Part shown: positions 41,053-49,497 of the stretch, in pieces
Layout of the letters: the number at the start of each line of letters is the position of its first letter
How positions within the stretch are numbered: the first letter of the stretch is position 1
NCBI GenBank assembly: GCA_965226025.1
Contig: CBDDCD010000002.1
Location: 2,790,001-2,854,000, forward strand
Length of the DNA stretch: 64,000 nucleotides
Source: Moanibacter sp965226025
GTDB lineage: Bacteria; Verrucomicrobiota; Verrucomicrobiia; Opitutales; UBA2987
Direction of reading: 5' to 3'
Notes under the pieces: generated by a model
The model's database searches: none
The model's input: the letters and a program-made list of their open reading frames with translations, nothing else
What the model was told of the DNA's origin: nothing
Made by a program: the position numbers and the translations under genes

Positions 41053-41370
41053 TCATGCATAAATCTCTTCCAGACGGTGCGTGAGTTGGCGCGCTACTGA
41101 CCAACCAGCTTCGACGAATAAATCCAACACCTGCAACAGCGCTGAAAGACACGCGGAATCGCTATCTTTATCAGATTGAAAAATCTCCCGATGATCGGCC
41201 AAAGCACGCTGAATGAGTTTCACCACATCGCGGACAGGTAACGGTTCATGCTGAAACCCTGCAGGAGCACTGCTGCAAATAGATTGTGTAGCGAGCAGAA
41301 AGACCTCGCGGGGAGAACATGGTAGCAGATGATACAGAGTCTGAACAAGTCTCCGCGAGATATGGACGTC
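41053..41370 (-). pseudogene. Start-less 106-codon fragment of an unknown protein
   Basis: A minus-strand frame bounded by TGA at 41371 and TGA at 41053, with no ATG, GTG or TTG start but clearly protein-like: 'RRLVQTLYHLLPCSPREVF', 'FQHEPLPVRDVVKLIQRALA', 'SACLSALLQVLDLFVEAGW' and a final 'ARQLTHRLEEIYA'. It is helical, Leu-rich and acidic. The 5' part is missing. It lies between two other decaying genes. The family is not recognised. Without it the 400-bp gap 41014-41413 would look empty. Confidence 0.4.
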
Positions 41371-41413
41371 TCAGCTCAGCCGCACGCATAAACGGCTTCA
41401 CGAATAGATAAAC

Positions 41414-42007
41414 CTACTCTTCCTCCATCTGATCTCCGGCTCGCATTGTCGCCCACCAGACATAGTCGGCGTGATGGACGATGGTCACGTGAAGCGACCT
41501 CTGAACGAGTTCTCCTTCTCCGGAGTGGCAACCGGCGGCGTGACAGACCTCCTCAGGTAGACCAACCGTCAGACAAGTGTGGGTGCCGTACTGCGGGTGC
41601 CTGATGGCAGGACAACCAGCGCGTGCGGTATTCTCTCTCCAGCGTTTCTGATTATCGGGATCAAACTCGTAGGGTTTACCCACGTCATGGCAGATAGCGC
41701 AGGCAATGAGTAGATCGCGATTAATGGGTAGGGCTGGAAACTGCTTTACCATATCGTCACCTATGACCATAGCGATTCTTGTTACACCGCGGATATGGTC
41801 GGTTTGTGTTCCCGACTTTAGAGCCGGGGTATCGGCGTTTCCGCTGGCTCGCATCTGATCAATCGAATCGAATGAGCTTTTGCTAAGACTGTAGACCCAG
41901 GCGTCGATCACCTTGCTGCGCAAGGACTCGTCGCTGATCTCCTCGAGTTCCGGAAGGATCTCAATGACGGTGTTGCGGAGTTTCTCTTCTCTTTTTGTGG
42001 CATTCAT
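41414..42007 (-). CDS. HD-domain phosphohydrolase-like protein
   Basis: About 197 residues. The HD signature appears as 'TQTDHIRGVTRIAMVIG' (first His, near 68), 'IACAICHDVGKPYEF' (His-Asp, near 100-101) and 'IVHHADYVWWATMRAG' (later His/Asp). The metal ligands H...HD...D are all present. Such proteins hydrolyse phosphate monoesters or diesters of nucleotides or small metabolites. The ATG at 42007 is preferred; an in-frame codon at 42043 is the alternative. Its neighbours are degenerate, so it may be the last intact gene of an old operon. Confidence 0.75.
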   Translation of the reverse strand: MNATKREEKLRNTVIEILPELEEISDESLRSKVIDAWVYSLSKSSFDSIDQMRASGNADTPALKSGTQTDHIRGVTRIAMVIGDDMVKQFPALPINRDLLIACAICHDVGKPYEFDPDNQKRWRENTARAGCPAIRHPQYGTHTCLTVGLPEEVCHAAGCHSGEGELVQRSLHVTIVHHADYVWWATMRAGDQMEEE

Positions 42008-42369
42008 AGCTGTGACTCTTGTCGATTTATTTCTAGTTTGCAACGGATGAAAGAACGGCAGCGGATAGGGTGGAATTCCAGAAACCCAGTAGGCGCACTT
42101 TTTGCCCCAATCCGTTGCTATTTCCCGGCGTGCCGGGATTGCACCTCAGTCTTGGCAACGAAGAAGGTTTAATCGGAAAGGCCTCGTGATCGTCGCTCGC
42201 CTCCATCCGCTGCTTCTCGATGAACTCTCTCTCATCATACATCACGAGGCGAAATCCTACCTTCGAAATGATTGATCTTTCTACCGTCCATGTTTCTGCC
42301 ATGTCTCGGCGAACTTCGCGTTCTCTGCGGTTTACTTGCCGTCTTTACGTAAGCCGACTCGAGGTTCTG

Positions 42370-42600
42370 CTACCAGTCTTCGGCTTCGACGTTCGATTCG
42401 CCTTCGATCTTGATCTGATTCTCTTTGCACCACTTGAGTAGCGTTTCCTTTTTTCTGGCCTCTTCAAACGTATACCATTTTTCGAGCAATCCAGTATTCG
42501 CCAGGAAGTCCTTGTACGGGGAGTAGTAGGCACGATTATCAAACATCCCACCGCCGGAATTTACAAATTCGTAAGCCAATTCTAGATCCATATAGTTCAT
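42370..42600 (-). CDS. Small UPF0158-like protein, internally deleted
   Basis: 76 residues. The N-terminus 'MDLELAYEFVNSGGGMFDNR' and the C-terminus 'DFLANTGLLEKWYTFEEARK' with 'TLLKWCKENQIKIE' resemble the two ends of UPF0158-family proteins, which are normally about twice as long. The middle seems to be missing, though the frame stays open. The function is unknown, and it may be a non-functional deletion product. The 42008-42369 gap upstream on the map has no clear gene. Confidence 0.4.
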   Translation of the reverse strand: MNYMDLELAYEFVNSGGGMFDNRAYYSPYKDFLANTGLLEKWYTFEEARKKETLLKWCKENQIKIEGESNVEAEDW

Positions 42601-42752
42601 GGTGGAGTTCTCTGGCGAACGTCAGCGCTGAGATCCAATTGCGCTCGGAATTGTTGCTCTCCACGGCGTTCTCTTGAGGTCTTCTCCCCGAACCGAAAAC
42701 GCAGATGTCCCTCTCTGCAGGATTAGCTGCGCCGGGCGGAGAATTACTTGCT

Positions 42753-42971
42753 TCATTCCCGCCGTTGTCGTAGTTCTCTTTTTGCTTCCTCACAGGGGAT
42801 GAATTTATCCTTTCCCTCTCTCAGGTTCTTCTCCCGCTCCCTGAGAACATCGTCGTGCCAATTCGGAGATTCGAACTCTTCATCCGGGCGACTCAAATTC
42901 CGCCAAAGTTCTTCCATTGCCTGTAGCTTCTCCAGCCTCCTCATCTTGTCTAATTGCAATACCGACTTCAT
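42753..42971 (-). CDS. Addiction-module component (TIGR02574-like antitoxin), apparently orphan
   Basis: 72 residues: 'LEKLQAMEELWRNLSRPDEE' with 'SPNWHDDVLREREKNLREGK' and 'FIPCEEAKRELRQR' matches the TIGR02574 'putative addiction module component' antitoxins. These are normally followed by a ParE/RelE toxin in which the gene overlaps or follows closely. Here the next 150 bp downstream on the minus strand holds no RelE-like frame, so the toxin is missing. Confidence 0.6.
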   Translation of the reverse strand: MKSVLQLDKMRRLEKLQAMEELWRNLSRPDEEFESPNWHDDVLREREKNLREGKDKFIPCEEAKRELRQRRE

Positions 42972-43420
42972 GAGTATAGGTTCTTACAGATGGGTTTCGT
43001 TTTCCAGATGATTTTTCCGAGATTTGAACGTCAGTAACAAGCTGCCGTCGTTCAGTCGGCTTTCAGAATAGTCCTGTTCTGCTTCCTTTTCATAAATTCG
43101 TAAGTTTCCTCGTATGGCCAAATCGATTCCAAAGAGGGCTATGCCCGAACTTCATGGCCGTAGATGGACCACGCTTCCAGTTCTGATATCTCGCCTTCTC
43201 GCTCCGACAGCATGACTCCGACTAATCCTGAGGATTTCACTCTTAGAAAGCGATTGGAGCCCTGATCATTCAGGGGACATGGGGATAGATTTCATCGGCG
43301 ATCCCGTAGTTCTCCGCGAGTAGCGCTATGAGCATTCCCAGTAGCGCAGGGCGTCCTTGAGAATATCATTGGGAACCATGGGGCGATGAGAGGATCCGTC
43401 TGATTGCAGCATATCCAATC
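42972..43420. other. 449-bp stretch without a convincing gene
   Basis: Short minus-strand frames exist near 43050-43140 (one reading 'WPYEETYEFMKRKQNRTILK' to a stop) that look like a gene end, but no start or continuous frame supports them. Probably a decayed gene. Confidence 0.3.
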
Positions 43421-43813
43421 CTACCTAAACTCGGAATCTATGACGGCCTTCTCTGCACCGGATGGAACGTACGCAAAATAGAGTTTAACGGGCATCTCTC
43501 CGGTGTTGAAGAACTGATGATCGGTACCGGGCGGCGTATAGACCACGGTGCCCGGTCCGGTGTCTACTTCGCGTTCTCCGACGATAGCCCGTCCCGTTCG
43601 CTCGAAAAAGAGCCATATCTCGGCGGCGTCGGGATGGTTGTGCTTGCTGCCCTGCTGGCCAGGCGGGACCTCGGTATAACCTATAGAGAAATCCTCCAGC
43701 CAGTCCTGCAAGAGAGGTGATAGGAGAACTCTGACGTCCCGAACAAAAGGTTCCGGAGTCCTCATGCCACTACCCTTGGTGATATCGGTGACAATTACAT
43801 GGTCTGTGGTCAT
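43421..43813 (-). CDS. Cupin-domain protein
   Basis: 130 residues forming one conserved cupin barrel. Motif 1 is 'GSKHNHPDAAEIWLFFERTG' (His, His and Glu metal ligands) and motif 2 is 'PPGTDHQFFNTGEMPVKLYF' (His ligand). Single-domain cupins act as sugar isomerases, dioxygenases or sensors; no specific role can be assigned. It lies divergent to a PhyH gene, the two separated by a 112-bp TCTGTCGGA-type inverted repeat. Confidence 0.8.
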   Translation of the reverse strand: MTTDHVIVTDITKGSGMRTPEPFVRDVRVLLSPLLQDWLEDFSIGYTEVPPGQQGSKHNHPDAAEIWLFFERTGRAIVGEREVDTGPGTVVYTPPGTDHQFFNTGEMPVKLYFAYVPSGAEKAVIDSEFR

Positions 43814-43823
43814 ATGATGTTGC

Positions 43824-43935
43824 TCCTAGGAATCTGTCGCACTATGTACTTCGTAAGGTGGCTGGACGGGCGATCGGAGGTTGAAGGGTCCAAACAGCGT
43901 TCAAGTTGACTCCGACAGATTTCTTGTGCTAGGAG
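43824..43935. repeat. CTAGGAATCTGTCG inverted repeat
   Basis: GCTCCTAGGAATCTGTCG at 43823-43840 faces CCGACAGATTTCTTGTGCTAGGAGC ending near 43935. It belongs to the TCTGTCGGA family (also at 49426, 57402, 59827 and 59899) and sits in the divergent promoter region between the cupin and PhyH genes. Confidence 0.65.
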
Positions 43936-44009
43936 CCAGTCGGACGAGATTAACCTATTGCACATAAATTTGAGGAGAGATTCCGACTGGGTCCTTGGGG
44001 GTAAATCTG

Positions 44010-44966
44010 ATGGCAATTGCAATGACAGAGGAGCAGAAGGAGGAGCTCAATGAGAAGGGCTTTTTCGTTGTGGAGAATGTATTGAGTCCGGAGGAAGTAG
44101 AGACGATTTCGAAGGCCATTGACGAGGTCGTAGAACGGGTTCGCAAGGAGCGAGATCTAGCTCCTGACCGCACCTTTGGTTTGCGCAATGGGCTCGTCTT
44201 TCACGAAGCGATTCTCGATCTGATCGATCAGCCGGATATCCTTGCGTTGGTGGTGGATGCCTATGGCTGGAATATTCACAATCGGGACAGCGTCTTGGTG
44301 ATGACTCTGCCCCAACCGGAAGGGGCGGATCCCGATCTTATGGCGCTCGGTTGGCATTTCGATTACGAAGAGGAGTTTGGCGGCTGCACCGTCGATGGCA
44401 CGATGCCTCTTTTGGACTTCAAGGTTGGATGGTACATCTCCGACCACACTGAACCCGGCCACAGCACTATCCTGATGGTGCCAGGGAGTTACAAGTGGGG
44501 ACCTGAGCAACGGGCCACCTGGGAAGAGTGGCTGGATCCCGACGACGTTGTCGAGATAAAGGTGCCGGCGGGGAGCGCCATGCTTTGGAGGCCGACGTTG
44601 CTGCATGGCGTTACGCCCAATCTCTCGAAGAATGTACGCAAGTCGATATACGTCAGCTACACACCGCGCTGGGTACGGTCGAGCGGATGTATCGAGCAGG
44701 ATCCGGATCTGATCGCACGAAGTTCACCGGTGCGGCGGCAGTTGTTGGGGGCGATGGGAAATCTCGGGAGCCCTCTAGGCATAGACCCGGCAAATAATCC
44801 CAACTCCCAGTATTGGTTCACGGACGAATGGGACAACGTTCCTTTAAAGGCTTGGGCAGAAGAGCGAGCCGGCCCGGGGCCTTATGATTGGGGTACGGGT
44901 TTGGGCGTCAGCCATACTAAGGGACCCGGCCACGAGTTTAAACAGCGGAAAGTGCCGCAGAAGTAG
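44010..44966 (+). CDS. Phytanoyl-CoA dioxygenase (PhyH)-family oxygenase
   Basis: 318 residues. The iron ligands are H116-x-D118 in 'LGWHFDYEEEF', with the distal His in 'TLLHGVTPNLS' (near 204) and the co-substrate Arg in 'KSIYVSYTPRWV'. The start ATG at 44010 follows a GGGGG tract 8 bp upstream; an in-frame TTG at 43995 is the alternative. It is longer at the C-terminus than the 36743 paralogue ('NPNSQYWFTDEWDNVPLKAW') and clearly a different subfamily. The substrate is unknown. Confidence 0.85.
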   Translation: MAIAMTEEQKEELNEKGFFVVENVLSPEEVETISKAIDEVVERVRKERDLAPDRTFGLRNGLVFHEAILDLIDQPDILALVVDAYGWNIHNRDSVLVMTLPQPEGADPDLMALGWHFDYEEEFGGCTVDGTMPLLDFKVGWYISDHTEPGHSTILMVPGSYKWGPEQRATWEEWLDPDDVVEIKVPAGSAMLWRPTLLHGVTPNLSKNVRKSIYVSYTPRWVRSSGCIEQDPDLIARSSPVRRQLLGAMGNLGSPLGIDPANNPNSQYWFTDEWDNVPLKAWAEERAGPGPYDWGTGLGVSHTKGPGHEFKQRKVPQK

Positions 44967-45195
44967 ACGGGGAGAAAGGGAGACGCGGTGAGGGGAGATT
45001 GGATGACGATTGCCCAGCGGGTTGAGAAAACAACGGATGGAGAGAGTAAGAGGAAGTTTCGAGTTACAATTCGATTCTTCTTAGAGCCTGTGGAGAGTCT
45101 GTGTTCGGCCGGGCGTTGCACGCCCATCGGGAACTGGAGGGCAACGGATAGGTAGGGTGGTGAATATTGAATGAGGTTGGTTGGTGACTCGAAGA

Positions 45196-45340
45196 GCGGC
45201 GCGTCCGGAGGCCACGCCCTACCCCTCTCAAGATCAACATAGGGTTTGAGTCTGATTCTCCTGACAGGATCTCCGCGATTAGGAACTTACGTCAATCGAT
45301 CAGCTATCAGGCGGTAGGGCGTGGCCTCCGGACGCGCCGC
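45196..45340. repeat. GGCGCGTCCGGAGGCCACG inverted repeat (subtype a), second copy
   Basis: GCGGCGCGTCCGGAGGCCAC.. at 45196 and its complement ending at 45340, arms of about 27 bp. A single GACAAGGTTCGAGACAAGGT arm follows at 45503. Together they fill the 590-bp gap 44967-45558, where no gene is seen. Confidence 0.75.
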
Positions 45341-45558
45341 CGAAATCCGCGATTTAGCATCCGATGAATTGAAGCGTCTTCGGAAGATCGACTATTAATG
45401 GAGAATACCCACGAAAGGGGAGAAAATTCACCTCTTCAGGACAAAAAGGATAGAGAATCGTCTAGGTCAGGACCTTTCTTACTCGCTCCCACCGCGAAAT
45501 TCGACAAGGTTCGAGACAAGGTTTCCTTAGCGGTGAATTTTACTCCGATTTTTCAAAC

Positions 45559-46422
45559 ATGCGACTTGGTGTAGTTGGCATGCTACCCGGCGACTTTCGC
45601 GATATTAGGTGCGAACATTTCGAATCGATAAAGTCGCTCGGGCTCACGGGTGCAGCTTTCCATGCTCCCGGCGAGGACCTATTTGATGTCCAAGAGGTGG
45701 AGTGTGAGAAAGTCCGAACCGCCTACTCCGAAGCCGGCATGGATCTGCCCCAGTTCGGCATTGCCTTCCGGGAGTGCCTTTTCGACCACGACGCCGAGGT
45801 GCGTGCCTGTGTCGTGGGTAAGATCAAACGCGGGATTGAGGTGGCCCGCGAACTCAATGCCCAGACCTGCCTGATCCGTACTGGGAGTTTGAACCCGGAC
45901 GGCCCCTATACTCCGTGCAGAGAGAACTTCCGACCTGAATCCAAAGAGCGGTTGATTGAGACCCTCAAACTGATCGCCGCCAAGGCTGAAAAAGAGGAAG
46001 TCACCATCGCGATCGAAACCCATGCTCTCACCATCATGGGATCACCTGAAATCATTAAGGAAATCATCGCCGCGGTGGGCTCCAACCGGATGGGCGTGGT
46101 CATGGACTACGTCAACCATTTCCAGTCTCTGCAGCAGGTCTACAACAGCACGGAGCGCCTCAACCACATCTACGATTTCATGGGCCCGATCTCTCCGGTC
46201 GGCCACTGCAAGGACATTCATGTGAGACCGGGGCTTGTCGTCCACATCGACGAGGCGATGCCCGGCGAAGGTGAGCTTGACATGGTGACCGCCCTCAAGC
46301 GCTGGCACGAACTCTACCCTGACGGCACTATGCTGCTGGAGCACCTGGCCAGCGAACGCTATCCTCAGGCCGCCAAAAACGTGCGACGCATATGCAGCGA
46401 AGCCGATATCGACATCCATTAG
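45559..46422 (+). CDS. Sugar phosphate isomerase/epimerase-family TIM barrel, paralogue 1
   Basis: 287 residues. It opens 'MRLGVVGMLPGDFRDIR'. Metal-site segments are Glu in 'VTIAIETHALTIM' (near 155), Asp/His in 'VVMDYVNHFQSLQQVY' (near 183), His in 'VGHCKDIHVRPG' (near 215) and Glu in 'GTMLLEHLASERYP' (near 262). The layout is that of xylose-isomerase-like or mannonate-dehydratase-like barrels. A paralogue sits tail-to-tail at 47097-47960. Confidence 0.8.
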   Translation: MRLGVVGMLPGDFRDIRCEHFESIKSLGLTGAAFHAPGEDLFDVQEVECEKVRTAYSEAGMDLPQFGIAFRECLFDHDAEVRACVVGKIKRGIEVARELNAQTCLIRTGSLNPDGPYTPCRENFRPESKERLIETLKLIAAKAEKEEVTIAIETHALTIMGSPEIIKEIIAAVGSNRMGVVMDYVNHFQSLQQVYNSTERLNHIYDFMGPISPVGHCKDIHVRPGLVVHIDEAMPGEGELDMVTALKRWHELYPDGTMLLEHLASERYPQAAKNVRRICSEADIDIH

Positions 46423-46620
46423 GAATCTGTCGGTTAGCTTTCTTGATTTGCGTTTTCGATCAGCCGGATCAGCGTTCTGGGTGCGTTCGCGGAGTGCAGG
46501 GATTCGATCACCGACATCTTCCTAACCGATCTGCGATCTCCTCGTGTAAGCTGGGTAGCGAAATCCGGCAGACGCCGAGTAGAGAATCGACCACCCAGAG
46601 GGTGTGACTCAACTTACCTG

Positions 46621-46664
46621 AATGTGACAAATAAATCGACGGCCGTCGATTTATTTGTCACATT
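46621..46664. repeat. 44-bp perfect palindrome with no loop
   Basis: AATGTGACAAATAAATCGAC then GG|CC then the exact complement. The 22-bp arms have no loop. It lies between the two convergent TIM-barrel paralogues. Confidence 0.85.
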
Positions 46665-46784
46665 TACAGTGGCACGAAGGCTCTGAGAAGAGAACTTGAG
46701 AGGTTACTTGGAGGAATCTCTTAGAGGGGCTCCGAGTAGAAGGAGATTAATCACGCCACCGGCGGCGCTGGACGCGATTAAAAA

Positions 46785-46862
46785 GGTGGTCCCTGGCCTC
46801 CCTTCTTCGCCAAGGCTTCGCCGAGGTGTACCGGACGCGGAACGAATTGGGATGGATCATCT
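46785..46862. repeat. GCGTCCGG-type repeat (subtype b) carrying a nested insertion
   Basis: GGTGGTCCCTGGCCTCC (46785) and CCGGACGCGGAACGAATTGG (46831) are the two parts of one arm, separated by about 29 bp that contains TTCGCCAAGGCTTCGCCGAG. The uninterrupted arm is seen at 18719. The same insertion at the same place occurs at 57537. A GA-rich tract follows (46900-47040). It fills most of 46423-47096. Confidence 0.65.
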
Positions 46863-47096
46863 AGAGTGAAACTGAGGCGGTGGCTGTCATGATCTTCGTC
46901 TTCCTCTTGCTCGTCCTCTTCGTCTCGGCAACGCAGGTTCGATTTCCAGAGACTGGAGGTTGGGATAGAGATCCTGCTCGATTACCGGCCTGGGAGAAGG
47001 AGAGGAAGATAACCTCCAATCCAAGTGCACCGTTTACTGTGCAGATAAGGCCTTTGCGAACCGCCCGAAAACGAGCATGAGCATTGAAGCTTCAGA

Positions 47097-47960
47097 TCAA
47101 TGGATACTGACCCCATTCTCAGCTGCGATGCGTCGAACATTGGCCGCCGCTTGTGGGATCTTATCGAGTCCCAGATGTTCGATGAGACCGTAGCCGTTCG
47201 GGTGGAAATGGTGGAAGCGTTTGAGGACGAGGGCCAGATCCAGCTCTCCTTCGCCGGGAACCTCTTGATCGATATGGAGGACGAGACCGTTGGACATCTT
47301 GAGATCCTTGATGTGGGCGAGCGGGGCGATCGCTCCCATCGCATCGAAAATGTGGTTTACCCAGTCGCTGCTGTGGTAGACCTGGTGCAGCGACTGGAAG
47401 TGGTTTACGGCATCGAGGATCAGCCGGAGATTCTTGGACCCAACGGCATCAACGATGTCCCGGCACTTTTCCGGTGGATCCATGATGGAGACAGCATGCG
47501 TTTCCAGGGCCAGGATCACTCCTTCTCTTTCCGCTTTCTGCGCAATCGGCCGTAAGGTATCGACCAGCCTGCCGGTTTGCTCGGGTAGGTGATTGTCGCG
47601 GTGAGGGGTCCAGGGGCCCTCCGGATTGATGCTGCCTGGACGGAGGAGAAAAGCCTGTGCTTCCAACTGGGCGGAGATCTCAGTGCCCCGGTTGATTTTG
47701 GCCGTCACGGCGTCACGCACAGCCCGGTCGGGGTGAAAGAGGCACTCGTCGTAGGTGATGGCAAACTGTGCCAGATCGAGATCCTCGGGTGCCAGGAATT
47801 TTCTAAAAGCGGCGCAATCTTCCGCCTTGATGTCGAAGATGTCATCGCCGCTGAGATGGAATCCAAATCCTGTGAAGCCAAGGTCGCGGATCGCTTTCAT
47901 CTGTTCCTTCCGGAAGGTGCGGAAGTCACCGGGCAGCATGCCCACGATGCCTAATCTCAT
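47097..47960 (-). CDS. Sugar phosphate isomerase/epimerase-family TIM barrel, paralogue 2
   Basis: 287 residues, exactly the length of its paralogue at 45559-46422 and sharing 'MRLG-VGMLPGDFR', 'ALETHAVSIMDPP', 'DAVNHFQSLHQVY' and 'VLHIDQEVPGEGELDL'. The metal Glu, Asp, His and Glu positions are kept ('ALETHA', 'LILDAVNH', 'LAHIKDLKM', 'YGLIEHLG'). It is convergent with paralogue 1, so the pair arose by an inverted duplication or by acquisition of two family members. Confidence 0.8.
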   Translation of the reverse strand: MRLGIVGMLPGDFRTFRKEQMKAIRDLGFTGFGFHLSGDDIFDIKAEDCAAFRKFLAPEDLDLAQFAITYDECLFHPDRAVRDAVTAKINRGTEISAQLEAQAFLLRPGSINPEGPWTPHRDNHLPEQTGRLVDTLRPIAQKAEREGVILALETHAVSIMDPPEKCRDIVDAVGSKNLRLILDAVNHFQSLHQVYHSSDWVNHIFDAMGAIAPLAHIKDLKMSNGLVLHIDQEVPGEGELDLALVLKRFHHFHPNGYGLIEHLGLDKIPQAAANVRRIAAENGVSIH

Positions 47961-48092
47961 GGTTGTTTTTGCTCGAGCATGTTCTTTTCAAAGCTAAGCA
48001 AAGCTTACTCGGGTCGCGGGTCAAGCTGATGCCGAACCGTTTTCGTGCCCAATGCCGGCGGTTGGCGCAGAGCATCGGAACTGCAACCAATG

Positions 48093-48225
48093 GACAAGGT
48101 TCGGGATAAGGTTCGGGAGCGAGGTTTGCTTCGCTGGACAGGAGTAGGTCGGTTGAAACCGTTCCGTTGTCCGAAGGGCGATGAAAGCTCTGGCTACCTC
48201 TGGCAACTTTATCCCGAACCTTGTC
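48093..48225. repeat. GACAAGGTTCGGGA inverted-repeat element, copy 3
   Basis: GACAAGGTTCGGGATAAGGT at 48093 (then GTTCGGGAG again) faces TTTATCCCGAACCTTGTC ending at 48225; TTTGCTTCGCTG inside is shared with the 12-kb copy. It is the main structure in 47961-48353. Confidence 0.75.
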
Positions 48226-48353
48226 CTATTATTGATGAACTACAGATCTGATCCGAATATCTCACAGCTACCCAGCAAACGATGTTTGGAAAGAAATATG
48301 CCCAACGGATTCGATAAGAAAGAGGACGACGACGAGGAAGAAAACACTCAGCT

Positions 48354-48983
48354 TCATGGGTTTCTGGCCAAGGCTACCCCGATCATGCTGTCGCGTGTGA
48401 TCAATCCCGCCAGCTGATCTTGGCTGAAGGCGTCGGTGCCTTCCGGACGCATCGGGAGGACGAGGTAACGCAGCTCAGCGTTGGAATCGTGAACGCGCAC
48501 CTCGACGTCGATGGGAATGATAGTGCCGAACTCGCGCAGGACGACTCGTGGCTCGCGCACAACGCGCGAACGGTAGGCGGCACTTTTGTACCAGGTCGGG
48601 GGTCGCCCCAGTAGAGTCCGCGGATAGCAGGAGCAGAGCGTGCAGGTGACGACGTTGTGGATTCGAGGCGTATTCTCGAGGACGGTTAGGATAGTGTACC
48701 CCGGGTCACATCCCAGCTTGGTCACAGCTGCATTGCCGTCCGCCAGCAACTCCGATTTGAATTCAGCGTCCAACCAGGCACGAGCGATGACCCGTGCGCC
48801 ATGGGTGGAGGGCTCAACCGCCTCGATCCTCGCTATCGTTTCACGCAGTTCGCTCGGTGTGTAGACGCCCTTTTCGATGAGCAATTCGTTCAGCGCCATC
48901 CCCATCACTTCATGGTAGGACGACGGCTCCAGATGGTCGGGTTGGGGCGGATGCGTGTGTGGATGGTGAGGGGTCTCAGTCAT
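48354..48983 (-). CDS. Nitrile hydratase alpha / thiocyanate hydrolase gamma-family subunit (cobalt type)
   Basis: 209 residues. The metal-binding claw is 'VVTCTLCSCYPRTLLG', with C114-T-L-C117-S-C119; Thr in the CTLC motif marks the cobalt class (iron enzymes have Ser). The downstream 'PPTWYKSAAYRSRVVREPR' and 'FGTIIPIDVEVRVHDSNAEL' with 'YLVLPMRPEGTD' match the family from end to end. A His-rich N-terminus ('HHPHTHPPQPDH') could help metal loading. With the two split beta-like genes upstream it forms a three-subunit enzyme converting a nitrile to an amide, or thiocyanate to carbonyl sulfide. Confidence 0.88.
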   Translation of the reverse strand: MTETPHHPHTHPPQPDHLEPSSYHEVMGMALNELLIEKGVYTPSELRETIARIEAVEPSTHGARVIARAWLDAEFKSELLADGNAAVTKLGCDPGYTILTVLENTPRIHNVVTCTLCSCYPRTLLGRPPTWYKSAAYRSRVVREPRVVLREFGTIIPIDVEVRVHDSNAELRYLVLPMRPEGTDAFSQDQLAGLITRDSMIGVALARNP

Positions 48984-49142
48984 GTTGAAATCGAAAACTT
49001 AGTGAATTCTTTAGAGAAGGAAGTGGCAACCAAAGAGAACGCCCAACGCCCAACATTCAACTTCCAACGTCCAAGTGCTACCTGCCGGTGATGAAGGATT
49101 GAATTGCGAATAATGAGGGATTGCGGCTACGACGCCGCAGGT

Positions 49143-49472
49143 TCAATCTTCTGCGGGTTCAAGCCAGTGTTCGTAGATTTCGAGCTCCAGGGTGTCATTG
49201 GGAGGGCCTTTGTAATCGGGCCATAGGTCCCGCTGACTGAGACGCACCCGGTAGACGGGTTGTGGGGGTGTTTTCGATTTTCCGTAGGCGAGCTCTTCGG
49301 GTTGAGGGAAGGCCTTCGCGCATACCCGCTCGACTACGCCGGAGCGTCCCTTGACGTAGGAAGGTACGCGGTGGTGTCGGCGTTCACGGCGGGCAGAGAT
49401 GCGTACCCGGTCACCTCGTTTGAATCTAGGAGTCTGTCGGATTTTGTGAATCGATTGCTGTGCAAGTATCAA
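49143..49472 (-). CDS. Nitrile hydratase beta C-terminal-like / thiocyanate hydrolase alpha-like subunit
   Basis: 109 codons. The SH3-like domain of nitrile hydratase beta is clear: 'PRFKRGDRVRISARRERRHH' followed by 'RVPSYVKGRSGVVERVCAKAF', 'PVYRVRLSQRDLWPDY' and 'TLELEIYEHWLEPA'. The first 14 codons, starting at TTG 49472, are the translated end of a TCTGTCGGA repeat element; no ATG or ribosome site is present. This gene and the next one upstream together equal one beta subunit, with the repeat exactly at the join. Confidence 0.8.
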   Translation of the reverse strand: MILAQQSIHKIRQTPRFKRGDRVRISARRERRHHRVPSYVKGRSGVVERVCAKAFPQPEELAYGKSKTPPQPVYRVRLSQRDLWPDYKGPPNDTLELEIYEHWLEPAED

Positions 49473-49492
49473 AGCCCGTCCGGCAGATTCCC
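49426..49492. repeat. 67-bp TCTGTCGGA element at the beta-subunit junction
   Basis: CTAGGAGTCTGTCGGATTTT.. at 49426 and ..CCCGTCCGGCAGATTCC ending at 49491 are inverted ends. The centre (TCGATTGCTGTGCAAGTA) matches 59827-59895 and 57402-57449. It separates the two half-genes of the nitrile hydratase beta subunit. Confidence 0.8.
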
Positions 49493-49497
49493 AGCCA

